NCBI RefSeq assembly: GCF_000014065.1
Contig: NC_008044.1
Location: forward strand, 2,565,501 to 2,629,500
Source of the DNA: Ruegeria sp. TM1040
Lineage (GTDB): Bacteria > Pseudomonadota > Alphaproteobacteria > Rhodobacterales > Rhodobacteraceae
Length of the DNA stretch: 64,000 nt
Direction: 5' to 3'
Part shown: in pieces, positions 27,372 to 38,665 of the stretch
Numbering within the stretch: position 1 is the stretch's first letter
Layout of the letters: each line of letters opens with the position of its first letter
The notes under the pieces: model-generated
What the model was told of the DNA's origin: nothing
Database searches by the model: none
The model's input: the letters and a program-made list of their open reading frames with translations, nothing else
Position numbers and translations under genes: made by a program

Positions 27372-28360
27372 CCAAAACCTACCAACTCGTTGGCATCGGC
27401 AATGCTGTTGTCGACGTGATCTCGCAATGTGATGACAGTTTTCTGGATCACATGGGGATCGAAAAAGGCATCATGCAGCTGATCGAGCGCGAACGGGGTG
27501 AGGTGCTTTATGCCGCGATGAAAGAGCGGGTGCAGACCCCGGGCGGATCCGTCGCCAACACAATCGCCGGGGCAGGTGCGCTGGGGCTGTCCGCCGCGTT
27601 TATCGGGCGGGTGCATGACGACGCTTTGGGGCGGTTTTACGCAGAAGCCATGCAAGACGATGGCGTTGATTTTGTGAACCCACCCGTCGCTGGCGGCGAG
27701 CTGCCAACCTCGCGTTCGATGATCTTTGTCTCGCCCGACGGCGAGCGGTCGATGAACACCTATCTTGGCATTTCATCAGAGCTTAGCTCGGCAGATGTCT
27801 CCAACGCGGTCGCCGGCCAAGCGCAGATCATGTTCCTCGAGGGCTATCTGTTCGACAAGGACAAGGGCAAATCCGCCTTTATGGAAGCCGCACGCGACTG
27901 CCGCGCGGGCGGTGGCAAGCCCGGCATCGCCATCTCCGATCCGTTCTGCGTCGAACGCCACCGCGCGGATTTCCTGAAACTGATTGAGACCGAGCTGGAA
28001 TTTGTGATCGGCAACGAGGATGAGATCCGCTCGCTGTTTGAGACAGATGATCTGGAGGCGGCGCTCGCCAAGACAGCCGCGATTTGCCCGTTGGTGGTCT
28101 GCACGCGCTCTGGCGATGGTGTGACCGTCGTCAGTCAGGAAGGCCGTATCGATGTCCCTGTGATCAAGGTTGTGCCTGTCGATGCAACCGGCGCTGGAGA
28201 TCAATTTGCGGCAGGTTTCCTGTTCGGGCTCGCCGAGGGACGGGATCTGGAGACCTGCGCACGCATGGGCAACGCCTGCGCCGCAGAGGTTATCAGTCAC
28301 ATTGGCCCCCGCCCCAAGGCAGACATGCGCGCTGTGCTTAAACAGGCGGGTCTCCTCTAA
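27368..28360 (+). CDS. PfkB-family kinase, probably adenosine kinase
   Basis: This ribokinase-family enzyme has 330 aa. N-terminal VGIGNAVVDVI and the substrate lid region with TPGGSVANTIAGAGALG (about 57-73) precede the C-terminal catalytic signature VDATGAGDQFAAGFLFGL, whose GAGD holds the anion hole and base Asp. Alphaproteobacterial members of this type are usually annotated as adenosine kinase, but sugar specificity cannot be read from sequence. It overlaps nth by 4 bp. No clear terminator follows. Confidence 0.88.
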   Translation: MTKTYQLVGIGNAVVDVISQCDDSFLDHMGIEKGIMQLIERERGEVLYAAMKERVQTPGGSVANTIAGAGALGLSAAFIGRVHDDALGRFYAEAMQDDGVDFVNPPVAGGELPTSRSMIFVSPDGERSMNTYLGISSELSSADVSNAVAGQAQIMFLEGYLFDKDKGKSAFMEAARDCRAGGGKPGIAISDPFCVERHRADFLKLIETELEFVIGNEDEIRSLFETDDLEAALAKTAAICPLVVCTRSGDGVTVVSQEGRIDVPVIKVVPVDATGAGDQFAAGFLFGLAEGRDLETCARMGNACAAEVISHIGPRPKADMRAVLKQAGLL

Positions 28361-28707
28361 TCGATCTTGCGGCCGGGCGGAGTTGAACTTTGGGCCGGTC
28401 CCGCATCGCTGAGACTATTCGTCTTACCCAAAACCACCCAACCGCAGGTAGATTTCAAATTACGAAATATGTGAATGGGTGTTTCCGCTGAGCGACCCCT
28501 ATTCACATAGACGAACCGATTCGCACGAACCCAGCAAAACCATCAAATTACGCAATACAGACACCCGTGACCTGCATTCAGAACAAAAAGCTTGCATAAT
28601 CGTATATCCGCGACCCAAAAGCATGTGCCGGCCGGTATGTTTGCAAATTTTTAAAGCACGCGCCGAGAAAATCCTGTGAAGGCTCAGAAAACCCACAGGA
28701 CACCAAG
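28361..28707 (+). promoter_or_regulatory. Upstream region of chemoreceptor gene
   Basis: This AT-richer 347-bp region has no gene. It contains an inverted repeat ATGTGAAT (28469-28476) / ATTCACAT (28501-28508) with flanking GGG/CCC, and a 14-bp near-identical direct repeat, CAAATTACGAAATA (28456-28469) and CAAATTACGCAATA (28544-28557). These are probable regulatory sites of the chemoreceptor. No sigma-28-type promoter could be assigned with confidence. Confidence 0.4.
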
Positions 28708-31074
28708 ATGTTTCGCTCAAAAAACATGCGAATTTCTCGCAAGCTGCCGCTGCTGTTTGCAGGCTTTTGCGCGGGAACCAGCTTTCTTCTCATTGCCGCT
28801 TCCTTGATCGCCTTCAACCGCTTTGCAGAACGATCTGTGCAGGACCAAATGGTGTCCCTTCTGGCCGATCGAAGCTATTCGGTGCGGCAAATCATCTCCA
28901 ACATCGAGACTGATCTTGTTTCTTTGTCCCAGTCGCCCGCGACGTCCTCTGCCCTGGTGGCGTTTGACGAAGGCTGGGAGGCTCTGGGTCCGGATGCACA
29001 AGCCGCCCTGCAAACGGCCTACATCACTCAAAACCGCCACCCCAGCGGTGCAAAGCACAAGCTTGATCGCGCGGAGGGAGAGGCCGCCTATCACGACGCC
29101 CATGAGACCTTTCACAATGGCCTGCGAACGCTGATTGAAGTCAAAGGCTATTATGACGCCTTCCTGATCAATCCCGAAGGCGACATTATCTATTCGGTCT
29201 TCAAGGAGCTGGATTACGCCACCAACCTCAGCGATGGAAAATATGCACAATCCGGCCTTGGTGCTGCCTATCGCGCGGCCACTAAGGCGGCGGAACGCGA
29301 GGTCGTCTTTGCAGATATGGATCCCTATGCGCCCAGCGCGGGCGCGGCGGCAGCATTTCTGGCAACCCCTGTCAAAGGCTCCGATGGCTCCCTCATCGGT
29401 GTGATCGCCGTGCAAGTACCCGTCGATATGCTAGGCGTGATCACCAACAACAGCGATGGGCTTGGCAAAACCGCGCAGGTCTTTCTTGTAGGTGCTGATT
29501 TTAAGGCCCGCACCAAATCCCGTTTCGACGGCGGCTTTGGCGTGCTGGAGACGCTGCCCGAAGTCGACCACATCAAAGAAGCCCTGCGTGGCGAGACGGG
29601 CTTTTCCGTTGGAACAATCGGCCTGGATGGCCACCCAGTATATGCGGCATCGCGCCCCCTGGGCCTCGAGCTGGCCAATTGGGCTCTGGTGGTCGAGCAA
29701 GATGTTTCGGATGTGATGGCTCCTGTGCGCCAAAAAGCGTGGGCCTTGGTTCTCATCGGGCTCGCGGTCTGCACGATCATGTCATTGATTGGCTGGCGGA
29801 TCGCAACCTCGATCACGCGCCCCCTGCATCAGATCGCAGTGGGGATGGATCGCGTCGCCTCTGGAGATGTGGCCACCACAGTCGAAGAAGCCCAGCGCAG
29901 CGATGAAATCGGCGACATCGGGAAATCGCTTCTGTCGCTGCAAGAGGACCTGAAAGTCGCGCGCGATGCAGAAGAGCAGCGCATCGAGCAACAGCGCGAA
30001 CAGGAGAAGGTTGTCGAAAACCTGAGCGCGGGGCTTTTGCAGCTTTCTCAAGGTGACTTCTCCGCCACGATTGATACGCCGTTCTCCGGCGAGCATGAGA
30101 CGCTGCGCGCGGACTTCAACAAGACCGTCACCACACTGAATGAGACGCTTGGGCATGTGGTGACTGCGGTGAGCCGCATCCGAAACGGCGCTGCAGAGAT
30201 CAATCAATCTTCCAACGACCTGTCCCATCGCACAGAGAGCCAGGCCGCGACACTTGAAGAAACTGCCGCTGCATTGGAAGAAATGACCGCAAGCGTGAAA
30301 TCTGCGGCGGATAGCGCGCGCAGCGTGGAAACCATCACCGGCGAAGCCAAACAGGAGGCAGAAGCCAGTGGCAAAGTGGTGCAAAACGCTGTGACCGCGA
30401 TGACCGAAATCGAAGAATCCTCAAAACAGATCGCGCAGATCATTCTGGTGATCGACGACATCGCCTTTCAGACAAACCTGTTGGCGCTGAACGCAGGTGT
30501 CGAGGCGGCGCGTGCAGGTGAAGCCGGTCGCGGGTTTGCCGTGGTCGCAAGCGAAGTGCGCGCATTGGCGCAGCGGTCTTCGGACGCCGCGATGGAAATC
30601 AAAACGCTGATCGGTGAAAGCTCCAAACAAGTGGAATCGGGCGTTGATCTGGTGGGTAAAGCCGGCGAAGCCCTCAACATGATCGTCGAGCGGGTCAATA
30701 ATATCGCGCAGCTGGTCTCCGGCATCGCCGAAGGCGCTTCAGAGCAATCCAACGGGATCGAGGAAATCAACACTGGCATGGTGCAGCTGGATCAGGTCAC
30801 GCAACAAAACGCCGCGATGGTCGAAGAGGCTTCAGCAGCTTGCCAGATGCTTGACACTGACGCATCCGAACTGGGTGGCGTTGTGGCCAAGTTCAAACTC
30901 TCCGGTCAAACTGCACAAAACACCCCAACCACATCCACGGCTGTGTCCTCGGCGGCTGCCAGCGACAGTTGGGATCTGGACGCGGAAACGGATGAGACGC
31001 CCATGGCGCCTACAGCACATGGGGTCCCCACCAGCAACGGCAACGCGGCCTATAACTTTTACGAGGACTTCTGA
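28708..31074 (+). CDS. Methyl-accepting chemotaxis protein
   Basis: Transmembrane chemoreceptor, 788 aa. TM1 (about 14-34) is followed by a long periplasmic Cache-like sensor (about 35-340), TM2 (about 344-364), HAMP ([19 protein letters not shown]) and a second HAMP-like/linker stretch. The signalling hairpin has its tip at about 590-630 ([20 protein letters not shown]). Flanking methylation helices include [15 protein letters not shown]. The extreme C-terminus is FYEDF, similar to the CheR-tethering pentapeptide NWETF. The ligand is unknown. Stands alone, without chemotaxis kinase genes nearby. Confidence 0.95.
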   Translation: MFRSKNMRISRKLPLLFAGFCAGTSFLLIAASLIAFNRFAERSVQDQMVSLLADRSYSVRQIISNIETDLVSLSQSPATSSALVAFDEGWEALGPDAQAALQTAYITQNRHPSGAKHKLDRAEGEAAYHDAHETFHNGLRTLIEVKGYYDAFLINPEGDIIYSVFKELDYATNLSDGKYAQSGLGAAYRAATKAAEREVVFADMDPYAPSAGAAAAFLATPVKGSDGSLIGVIAVQVPVDMLGVITNNSDGLGKTAQVFLVGADFKARTKSRFDGGFGVLETLPEVDHIKEALRGETGFSVGTIGLDGHPVYAASRPLGLELANWALVVEQDVSDVMAPVRQKAWALVLIGLAVCTIMSLIGWRIATSITRPLHQIAVGMDRVASGDVATTVEEAQRSDEIGDIGKSLLSLQEDLKVARDAEEQRIEQQREQEKVVENLSAGLLQLSQGDFSATIDTPFSGEHETLRADFNKTVTTLNETLGHVVTAVSRIRNGAAEINQSSNDLSHRTESQAATLEETAAALEEMTASVKSAADSARSVETITGEAKQEAEASGKVVQNAVTAMTEIEESSKQIAQIILVIDDIAFQTNLLALNAGVEAARAGEAGRGFAVVASEVRALAQRSSDAAMEIKTLIGESSKQVESGVDLVGKAGEALNMIVERVNNIAQLVSGIAEGASEQSNGIEEINTGMVQLDQVTQQNAAMVEEASAACQMLDTDASELGGVVAKFKLSGQTAQNTPTTSTAVSSAAASDSWDLDAETDETPMAPTAHGVPTSNGNAAYNFYEDF

Positions 31075-31155
31075 TCGCGCACCACGCTGGGTCCGAGGTA
31101 TCCGTCCAGCTGATGGGCACCAGCACTTGCGCCGCTCCATGAGGGGTGCGCCACG

Positions 31156-31644
31156 TCAGCTGCGGCCTGCGGCGGTCAGGGCCTTTGACAAAAGCTGCGC
31201 CAGATTTTCCACGTCGGCCGTCGACAGCCCCTCAAGAAGCGAAGCCTGCGTGGCCACATGTGCCTCGACGACCTGATCGATCAGAGCAATCCCCTTGTCG
31301 GTCAGCGCAATCAGGAAACTCCGGCTATCGCTGGGATTTGTCGTACGCGTGACCAGCCCGTCCGCCTCAAGACGATCGATCCGGTTTGTCATCGTCCCGG
31401 AAGCCACCATCGTTGCCTTCATGAGGTCTCCGGCAGAGAGACAATGCGGAACCCCAGCACGCCGCAGGGTCGCCAGAACATCGAACTTCGCACCGTTCAA
31501 CCCAAAGCTGGCAAAGGTTTTCGCCATTGCCTTGGAGTATTCAAGCTGAAGCCTGCTCACCCGGCCGATCACCCCCATTGCGGTGACATCAAGGTCGGGG
31601 CGTTCCCGTCGCCATTGCTCTAAAACGAAGTCCACATGATCCAT
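31156..31644 (-). CDS. MarR-family transcriptional regulator
   Basis: Winged-helix regulator of 162 aa. The central region has LSAGDLMKATMVASGTMTNRIDRLEADGLVTRTTNPSDSR; the recognition helix and the DxR wing are clear. Start is ATG at 31642-31644 with a weak GGCAA upstream; the frame runs on into the operator region but that part has no domain. It is divergent from an EamA exporter, with a duplicated palindromic operator in between. It probably represses both and is released by a ligand the exporter removes (inference). Confidence 0.9.
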   Translation of the reverse strand: MDHVDFVLEQWRRERPDLDVTAMGVIGRVSRLQLEYSKAMAKTFASFGLNGAKFDVLATLRRAGVPHCLSAGDLMKATMVASGTMTNRIDRLEADGLVTRTTNPSDSRSFLIALTDKGIALIDQVVEAHVATQASLLEGLSTADVENLAQLLSKALTAAGRS

Positions 31645-31687
31645 TTGCCAGTAATGTGCCGCCGCACGAAGAACGTCAATGTCGGCA

Positions 31688-31736
31688 TATATCTTGACAT
31701 CGAGACATACGTCAATTATCTCGACATCAAGATATA
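31688..31736. promoter_or_regulatory. Duplicated MarR-type operator
   Basis: Two 18-bp palindromic boxes, TATCTTGACATCGAGACA (31690-31707) and TATCTCGACATCAAGATA (31718-31735), lie 28 bp apart. As a pair they also form a larger inverted repeat (31688-31705 with 31719-31736) with 16 of 18 matching positions. They sit between marR and the exporter, 15-63 bp before the exporter ATG, ideal for blocking RNA polymerase. Confidence 0.8.
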
Positions 31737-31750
31737 CAAGAGTAGAAATC

Positions 31751-32635
31751 ATGACACAGACAAGAGACCTTGCGCTCACGGCGCTGGCGCCCGCGATTTG
31801 GGGAAGCAGCTATTTTGTGACCACAAGCTTCCTGCCCGGAGAATCTCCCTTTCTGGTCGCACTCTTGCGCGCGTTGCCCGCAGGAATCTTGTTGCTGGCA
31901 CTGGTGCGCCAGCTGCCGCCTGCGGCCTTGTTGCCAAAGATCATGGTCCTCGGTGCGCTGAACTTTTCCGTCTTTTGGACGCTCCTGTTCCTGTCGGCCT
32001 ACCAGTTGCCAGGCGGGGTCGCGGCGACATTGGGGGCGGTGCAACCTCTCTTTGTCGTTGGCCTGTCGGGTGCGTTGCTCGGAACACAGATCCATAGCAA
32101 AGCCGTTGCCGCCGCGATGCTGGGGATGGTGGGCGTCGCACTGTTGGTTCTGGGACCGGATGCGCGCCTCAACGTAACGGGTGTGCTGGCAGGTCTGGGT
32201 GGCGCGCTCTCGATGGCATCCGGAGTGGTTCTGAGCCGCAAATGGCAACCTGACGTCCCCGCGCTGACCTTTACCGCGTGGCAACTCACCGCCGGGGGAA
32301 TCCTGCTTATACCCGTCGCCGTGATCGCACTGCCAGAATGGCCAAGCCTCAGCGCGCATAACCTTATGGGTCTTGGCTATATGAGCTTGATTGGCGGCGC
32401 GCTGACCTATGTCCTTTGGTTTCGCGGCATCGCGCGCATCGCCCCCGCACAAATCTCGCTCTTGGGGGTGTTCAGCCCGCTGACCGCCGTGATCCTCGGG
32501 ATGGCTTTTGCAAACGAGACCTTCTCGATCTGGCAGGCTATCGGGGCATTTGTCGCCCTGTTCTCGGTCTGGTTGGGCGGGCAAGCGCCGCGCGCGCGCC
32601 CCAAGTCCCCCGCCACGCAGGTGCCAGCCGAATAA
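31751..32635 (+). CDS. EamA-family (DMT) transporter
   Basis: The 294-aa protein has ten hydrophobic helices in two EamA repeats (about 6-137 and 150-283). The start ALTALAPAIWGSSYFVTTSFLP is typical of the RhtA/YdcZ-like exporters of amino acids, nucleosides or drugs. ATG at 31751; upstream codons of the open frame lie in the operator. It is controlled in all likelihood by the divergent MarR regulator. Substrate unknown. Confidence 0.92.
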   Translation: MTQTRDLALTALAPAIWGSSYFVTTSFLPGESPFLVALLRALPAGILLLALVRQLPPAALLPKIMVLGALNFSVFWTLLFLSAYQLPGGVAATLGAVQPLFVVGLSGALLGTQIHSKAVAAAMLGMVGVALLVLGPDARLNVTGVLAGLGGALSMASGVVLSRKWQPDVPALTFTAWQLTAGGILLIPVAVIALPEWPSLSAHNLMGLGYMSLIGGALTYVLWFRGIARIAPAQISLLGVFSPLTAVILGMAFANETFSIWQAIGAFVALFSVWLGGQAPRARPKSPATQVPAE

Positions 32636-32677
32636 CTCTGGCGCGCCCTCGACGGGGGTGCGCTTGCAAGCTTCAGC

Positions 32678-33232
32678 TTATTCCTTATCCGACGGGATCA
32701 ACGCGCCGTCGAAATTGTCGGGCAACTGCGATGGGCACGCCCCGCCCTGATGGCATTGAAGAACCGTATCACCGGCGCGCCCGTCTTCGGCGGAAAAGAA
32801 GAAACCGCCACATGGCTCGACAACCGCAACCACGCGTCCTTCGATCTGTCGCGCAAAGAACAAATAGCGCGTTCCGGACACCAGACTGCCACACCACGGG
32901 CCAAGGCAATGGGCCTCCAGAATGATCTCCCCCTCGACGGGTTGGTCAAACATCCGTTGCCCCAACAAGAGCCCCGTCACCTGCGCCGGAATCTCGATTG
33001 GCTCTTCCGTCGCGCTGGGGTTTGCTTCGGAATATTGAGGCAACAGCGCTTCGTCAAAACTTACGCGGCCTTCAATGACCACAAAAGCGTCCTCGCGTTC
33101 GGACACGATCCGATAGACATCCCCCGGCCCCATCGGCAAACAGCTGAGCGCACCGGCCTCGGTCACCGTCAAGAGGGCCAGCCCCGCAGCGAGGGCAATG
33201 TTACAAATGGGCTTTGAATTCCTCGACAACAC
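32678..33232 (-). CDS. Exported cysteine-rich hypothetical protein
   Basis: A secreted protein of 184 aa that I do not recognise. It begins at GTG 33232 with AAGGAGGT 8-9 nt upstream, inside the rppH coding region, giving a signal peptide of about 30 residues (hydrophobic [18 protein letters not shown]). The mature part has six Cys, among them [15 protein letters not shown] and CHQGGAC, so disulfides in the periplasm are likely. The gene overlaps rppH by 32 bp in another frame. It is convergent with the EamA gene. Confidence 0.72.
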   Translation of the reverse strand: MLSRNSKPICNIALAAGLALLTVTEAGALSCLPMGPGDVYRIVSEREDAFVVIEGRVSFDEALLPQYSEANPSATEEPIEIPAQVTGLLLGQRMFDQPVEGEIILEAHCLGPWCGSLVSGTRYLFFARQIEGRVVAVVEPCGGFFFSAEDGRAGDTVLQCHQGGACPSQLPDNFDGALIPSDKE

Positions 33233-33707
33233 GGGCGTAGACCTCCTTTTTGAAAGGAACAACCTTGTCCACCAACTGCTCCACGGGCTGCCAGCACCAT
33301 GCTGAAAACTCGGGGCTGTCGGTTGCAATATTGATCTGATCGTCACGCCCAAGAAAACGCAACAGAAACCATTTCTGCTCCTGACCACGATACTTTCCGC
33401 CCCAGAAATGCGGCACAACGTCATGGGGCAAGTCATAGGGTAGCCAGCCATCGCTTTCGGCAATGACTTCGACCAGATCTGGGGTGACGCCGGTTTCTTC
33501 TTCGAGCTCGCGCAACGCCGCGACACGGGCATCCTCGCCCTTATCAATACCGCCCTGAGGCATCTGCCATGCTTCTTTGTGGCGATCCATCCGCTGCCCG
33601 ACCCAGACTGCGCCTGCAGCATTGATCATCATGACCCCCACGTTTGGGCGGTATGGCAAAGCGGCGATCTGCTCTGGGGTCATTTCCTTGGCGGGTATTT
33701 TGCTCAT
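33201..33707 (-). CDS. rppH: RNA pyrophosphohydrolase
   Basis: Nudix hydrolase of 168 aa that removes pyrophosphate from 5'-triphosphorylated mRNA and starts decay. It begins [14 protein letters not shown] like other RppH proteins; the Nudix box [26 protein letters not shown] motif is complete (G-x5-E-x7-RE-x-x-EE-x-G), around residues 52-74. QMPQGG precedes the box, as in RppH/YgdP. The 3' end overlaps an exported-protein gene by 32 bp. Confidence 0.94.
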   Translation of the reverse strand: MSKIPAKEMTPEQIAALPYRPNVGVMMINAAGAVWVGQRMDRHKEAWQMPQGGIDKGEDARVAALRELEEETGVTPDLVEVIAESDGWLPYDLPHDVVPHFWGGKYRGQEQKWFLLRFLGRDDQINIATDSPEFSAWCWQPVEQLVDKVVPFKKEVYARVVEEFKAHL

Positions 33708-33844
33708 GCCTCAGTCTCCGGTGAGGGTTGCTCCGCCCCTCTTAGACCGTTTGCCGCCGGGGCACGCAAGGGGGTGACGCCGCGTCTGCAGGTGACATTC
33801 CATGCGCTTCGGGCGATCCTTGCGCCCTCACGCGGTGCCCGTAA

Positions 33845-35905
<2,061 letters not shown>

Positions 35906-35911
35906 ACAGAG

Positions 35912-35945
35912 CCCTCTCGTTCATTGGCGCAGCCGAACGAGAGGG
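35912..35945. terminator. Hairpin between convergent genes
   Basis: A perfect 11-bp stem CCCTCTCGTTC (35912-35922) / GAACGAGAGGG (35935-35945) has a 12-nt loop. It starts 6 bp after the fadH stop. No long T-run follows on either strand, so it may act as a rho-independent terminator of modest strength or an mRNA end protector. Confidence 0.65.
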
Positions 35946-35977
35946 TCCTCCTCGCCCGACGGAGAACACGCCACATT

Positions 35978-37039
35978 TCAGATTGTAGCGGCAAGTTCAG
36001 CCATCAAGGTCTGCACCAGGGCCTGCGCGGGCATAAACCGAGCGCGATCTGCGCCCATGCCTGCCCACTGCGAGCCAAAACTGCTGACGCCCTTGGCCGT
36101 TGCCACTGCATTCAGGGCTTTGCCAAGATCATAAGCGCATGGGTAGGCTGGAATTTCTGCAATCGGGACATCTGAGGCCCATTCGGTGAAGGCATTGCTG
36201 AGACATCGCGCCGGACGACCGGAGATCGCTGCGGTCATCACCGTCTCATCTCCAAGCGCCAGCCTGTCCCGATAGGCAGCATCGGCGTTGCTCTCCGGGC
36301 AGCCGATAAACGCGGTGCCGAGCTGTGCCGCGACTGCCCCCGCCGAGAGCGCCCGCGCGATCTCCGCGCCCGTCATCAGGCCACCGGCTGCGATCACCGG
36401 CAGGGTGGTCTGTTCGGCCAGCACCGCAACCAGCTCCAGCAGGCCAAGGCGTGCATCCAAGGCGCCAGGTTCAAAAACACCCCGGTGGCCGCCGGCCTCC
36501 CACCCTTGTGCTATGATCCCATGCAGCCCCGCCGCTTCGATCTGGCGGGCCTCCTCCAGCGAGGTGGCGCTCGCCAGCAGTGTCAGCCCTGCGGCCTTCA
36601 TGGCGCTGATCTGATGGGGCTTGGGCAAACCAAAGTGGAAACTCACCACCGCAGGCCGCAGGTCCAGCACCGCCTCGAGAAATGCGTCTGTATCCCGAAA
36701 ACTGGTATATATTTCAGATAGCTCTTTGGGTGGCTCCGCCTGCATGCGGGCAAACAAAGGCGCGCTGCGTTGGATCCAGCGACCCTCGATCTCAGGGTTG
36801 CGCTGCGGCGTCTGATGGCAAAAGAAATTCACATTGAAGGGCCCATTGGTCAGATGCTGCAGCTCTTCGATCTGCTTGCGAGTCGCGCTAGCATCCAGGG
36901 CCCCCACCCCGATCGAACCAAGCGCGCCGGCGTCCGTCACTGCTGCTGCGAGCCTCGGAGTTGAGACCCCGGCCATCGGCGCCTGTATCAGAGGCAGCGA
37001 AATCCCAAGACGATCCAGAAAAGCCTCTCCCTTGGTCAT
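35978..37039 (-). CDS. NAD(P)H-dependent flavin oxidoreductase / nitronate monooxygenase family
   Basis: An FMN TIM-barrel enzyme, 353 aa. N-terminal LPLIQAPMAGVSTPRLAAAV and the phosphate-binding elements GWEAGGHRG and AAGGLMTGAEIARAL match the NMO/2-nitropropane dioxygenase family. Members oxidise propionate-3-nitronate and related nitroalkanes, or act as enoyl-reductase-like enzymes; the substrate is uncertain. GGAGGG lies 8 nt before the ATG at 37037-37039. It is divergent from nothing obvious: the LysR gene lies upstream on the same strand, separated by a strong terminator. Confidence 0.9.
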   Translation of the reverse strand: MTKGEAFLDRLGISLPLIQAPMAGVSTPRLAAAVTDAGALGSIGVGALDASATRKQIEELQHLTNGPFNVNFFCHQTPQRNPEIEGRWIQRSAPLFARMQAEPPKELSEIYTSFRDTDAFLEAVLDLRPAVVSFHFGLPKPHQISAMKAAGLTLLASATSLEEARQIEAAGLHGIIAQGWEAGGHRGVFEPGALDARLGLLELVAVLAEQTTLPVIAAGGLMTGAEIARALSAGAVAAQLGTAFIGCPESNADAAYRDRLALGDETVMTAAISGRPARCLSNAFTEWASDVPIAEIPAYPCAYDLGKALNAVATAKGVSSFGSQWAGMGADRARFMPAQALVQTLMAELAATI

Positions 37040-37121
37040 AGCAACATCCCTCCGCCGTGTGATCTCGATTGCCATCACAATGGCTCAATGCAGCCGGGAA
37101 GGCCACTCCGACAGGGTCGGA

Positions 37122-37153
37122 GAAAAAAGCCCCTCGCTTTTCGGGCGAGGGGC
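37122..37153 (-). terminator. Intrinsic terminator of LysR gene
   Basis: Stem GCCCCTCGC (37129-37137) / GCGAGGGGC (37145-37153), 7-nt loop. On the minus strand it is followed by T6. Confidence 0.93.
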
Positions 37154-37218
37154 AAGTCTTTCGAGGGAGTCTTGAATTGACCTTGCGGTCAGGGAGGAAG
37201 GAGATCGCACGTGGCGAC

Positions 37219-38124
37219 CTACCAGGTTTCCATGCCTTTTTCGGCAAAGGCATGAACGAGAAAGTCAATGAATGCGCGCACCTTGGGTTGGGTAAAACGC
37301 CCCGGCGGGTAAACCGCATAGATCCCGAGCGTTTCGACTGGCAGCGAGGGCATCACGTCCTCAACCAGTCCTTCGGCCTTGGCCTCAGCGTAAAGATAGC
37401 TGGGCAGATAGGCGATCCCCAAACCAGAGATCGCTGCGTTCAGGAGCGACTGGCCATCGTTCACCGAAAGCCAACCTGTCGAGCGCACCTGTCGCTTCTC
37501 GCCCGAGGGCGCGGTCAGCTTCCAGACGTTGCCGCTGGACTGGTTGGAATAATGCAGGAGCTTGTGCTCGTTCAGATCATCAATCTTCTGCGGTCGGCCA
37601 TATTTCTCGAGGTATTCGGGGGCGGCCACCATCCGCTTGGTGGTCTCTGTGAGCTTGCGCGCCCGAAGTGAGCTGTCTTCCAGCTCTCCGATGCGCAACG
37701 CCATGTCAAAACCTTCGGAGATCAGCTCCACGAAGCGATTGTTGAGCACCATGTTGACCGTAATATCGGGAAAATCGCGCAGGAAATCCGACAGCACCGG
37801 CGAGAGATGGTTGACCCCAAAATCTGTCGCTACGGAGATCCGCAGAAGCCCGGAAGGCGCCGATTGCATCGAGGTGACCAATGCATCGGCCTCGCCTGCG
37901 TCATTAAGCACCCGGCGCGCGCGATCATAATAGGCAAGGCCGATCTCGGTAGGAGAGACCCGCCGCGTGGTGCGGTTCAACAAGCGCGCGCCAAGGCGCG
38001 CTTCGAGACTGGACACATGTTTGGACACAGCCGACTTGGAGATTCCCATCTTCTTGGCGGCGTCGGTGAAGCCACCCTGATCCACCACATTGGCGAAGGC
38101 TTCCATCTCGGTCAGTCGGTCCAT
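37219..38124 (-). CDS. LysR-family transcriptional regulator
   Basis: The 301-aa regulator has an N-terminal HTH (MDRLTEMEAFANVVDQGGFTDAAKKMGISKSAVSKHVSSLE) and a C-terminal effector domain of two periplasmic-binding-like lobes. It starts at ATG 38122-38124 with GAGGA upstream; a longer frame has no family sequence. It is divergent from the NIPSNAP/ABM pair (208 bp apart), the probable target. It resembles the CrgA/AaeR-type group, but that is only an impression. Ends in a strong terminator. Confidence 0.92.
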   Translation of the reverse strand: MDRLTEMEAFANVVDQGGFTDAAKKMGISKSAVSKHVSSLEARLGARLLNRTTRRVSPTEIGLAYYDRARRVLNDAGEADALVTSMQSAPSGLLRISVATDFGVNHLSPVLSDFLRDFPDITVNMVLNNRFVELISEGFDMALRIGELEDSSLRARKLTETTKRMVAAPEYLEKYGRPQKIDDLNEHKLLHYSNQSSGNVWKLTAPSGEKRQVRSTGWLSVNDGQSLLNAAISGLGIAYLPSYLYAEAKAEGLVEDVMPSLPVETLGIYAVYPPGRFTQPKVRAFIDFLVHAFAEKGMETW

Positions 38125-38332
38125 CTCGCTTTCCTCGTCGCACATTCTGTATCTTGCTCTTCCTGCGCTGCAAATCGGGCAAGAACGGGGCGCGCTTGGG
38201 ATAATTGCGGGGTTTTCGCCGGATCGTTCGGGTTCAGGAAACAGGGCACAAAACACTTCGCTACAGGCCGAAACCTTCGATCTCCGGGTTGGTGTAGTCG
38301 CCTTAGGCACCTGAAACACAAAGGAAAGACCA

Positions 38333-38665
38333 ATGCTGACATGTGTTATCCGTTATCAGATCGACCCGACCAAACAGGATCAGTTCCGCACCTATGCGCA
38401 AAACTGGGGGCAGGCGATTCCGCGAAATGGCGCAGAGCTCATCGGCTATTTTGCCCCGCATGAGGGCTCCACGACGCTCGCCTATGGGATCTATTCCATT
38501 CCCTCGCTGGCCGCATACGAGGCCTATCGCGCCCGCCTTGCCCAAGATCCTCTCGGTCGAGAGAACTACGCATTTGCGCAAAAGGAAAAGTTCATTTTGC
38601 GCGAGGACCGCACATGGCTCACACTGGCGTCCAATCCCCACGGCAGCGCAGGAGACAGAGCGTGA
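38333..38665 (+). CDS. NIPSNAP family protein
   Basis: A small dimeric alpha/beta-barrel type protein of 110 aa. It begins MLTCVIRYQIDPTKQDQFRTYAQNW and has GSTTLAYGIYSIPSLAAYEAYR, a NIPSNAP pattern of ferredoxin-like fold. AAGGAAAG precedes the ATG. It overlaps the ABM gene by 4 bp (GTGA). Both proteins share the ferredoxin-like dimeric barrel fold, so they may form one enzyme system acting on a small aromatic or carbonyl compound (inference). Confidence 0.85.
   Translation: MLTCVIRYQIDPTKQDQFRTYAQNWGQAIPRNGAELIGYFAPHEGSTTLAYGIYSIPSLAAYEAYRARLAQDPLGRENYAFAQKEKFILREDRTWLTLASNPHGSAGDRA

Noticed and set aside
28511-28530. Two GAAC motifs as a LexA box upstream of the chemoreceptor
   Set aside because: The spacing is 10 bp, whereas the alphaproteobacterial LexA box has GAAC-N7-GAAC.
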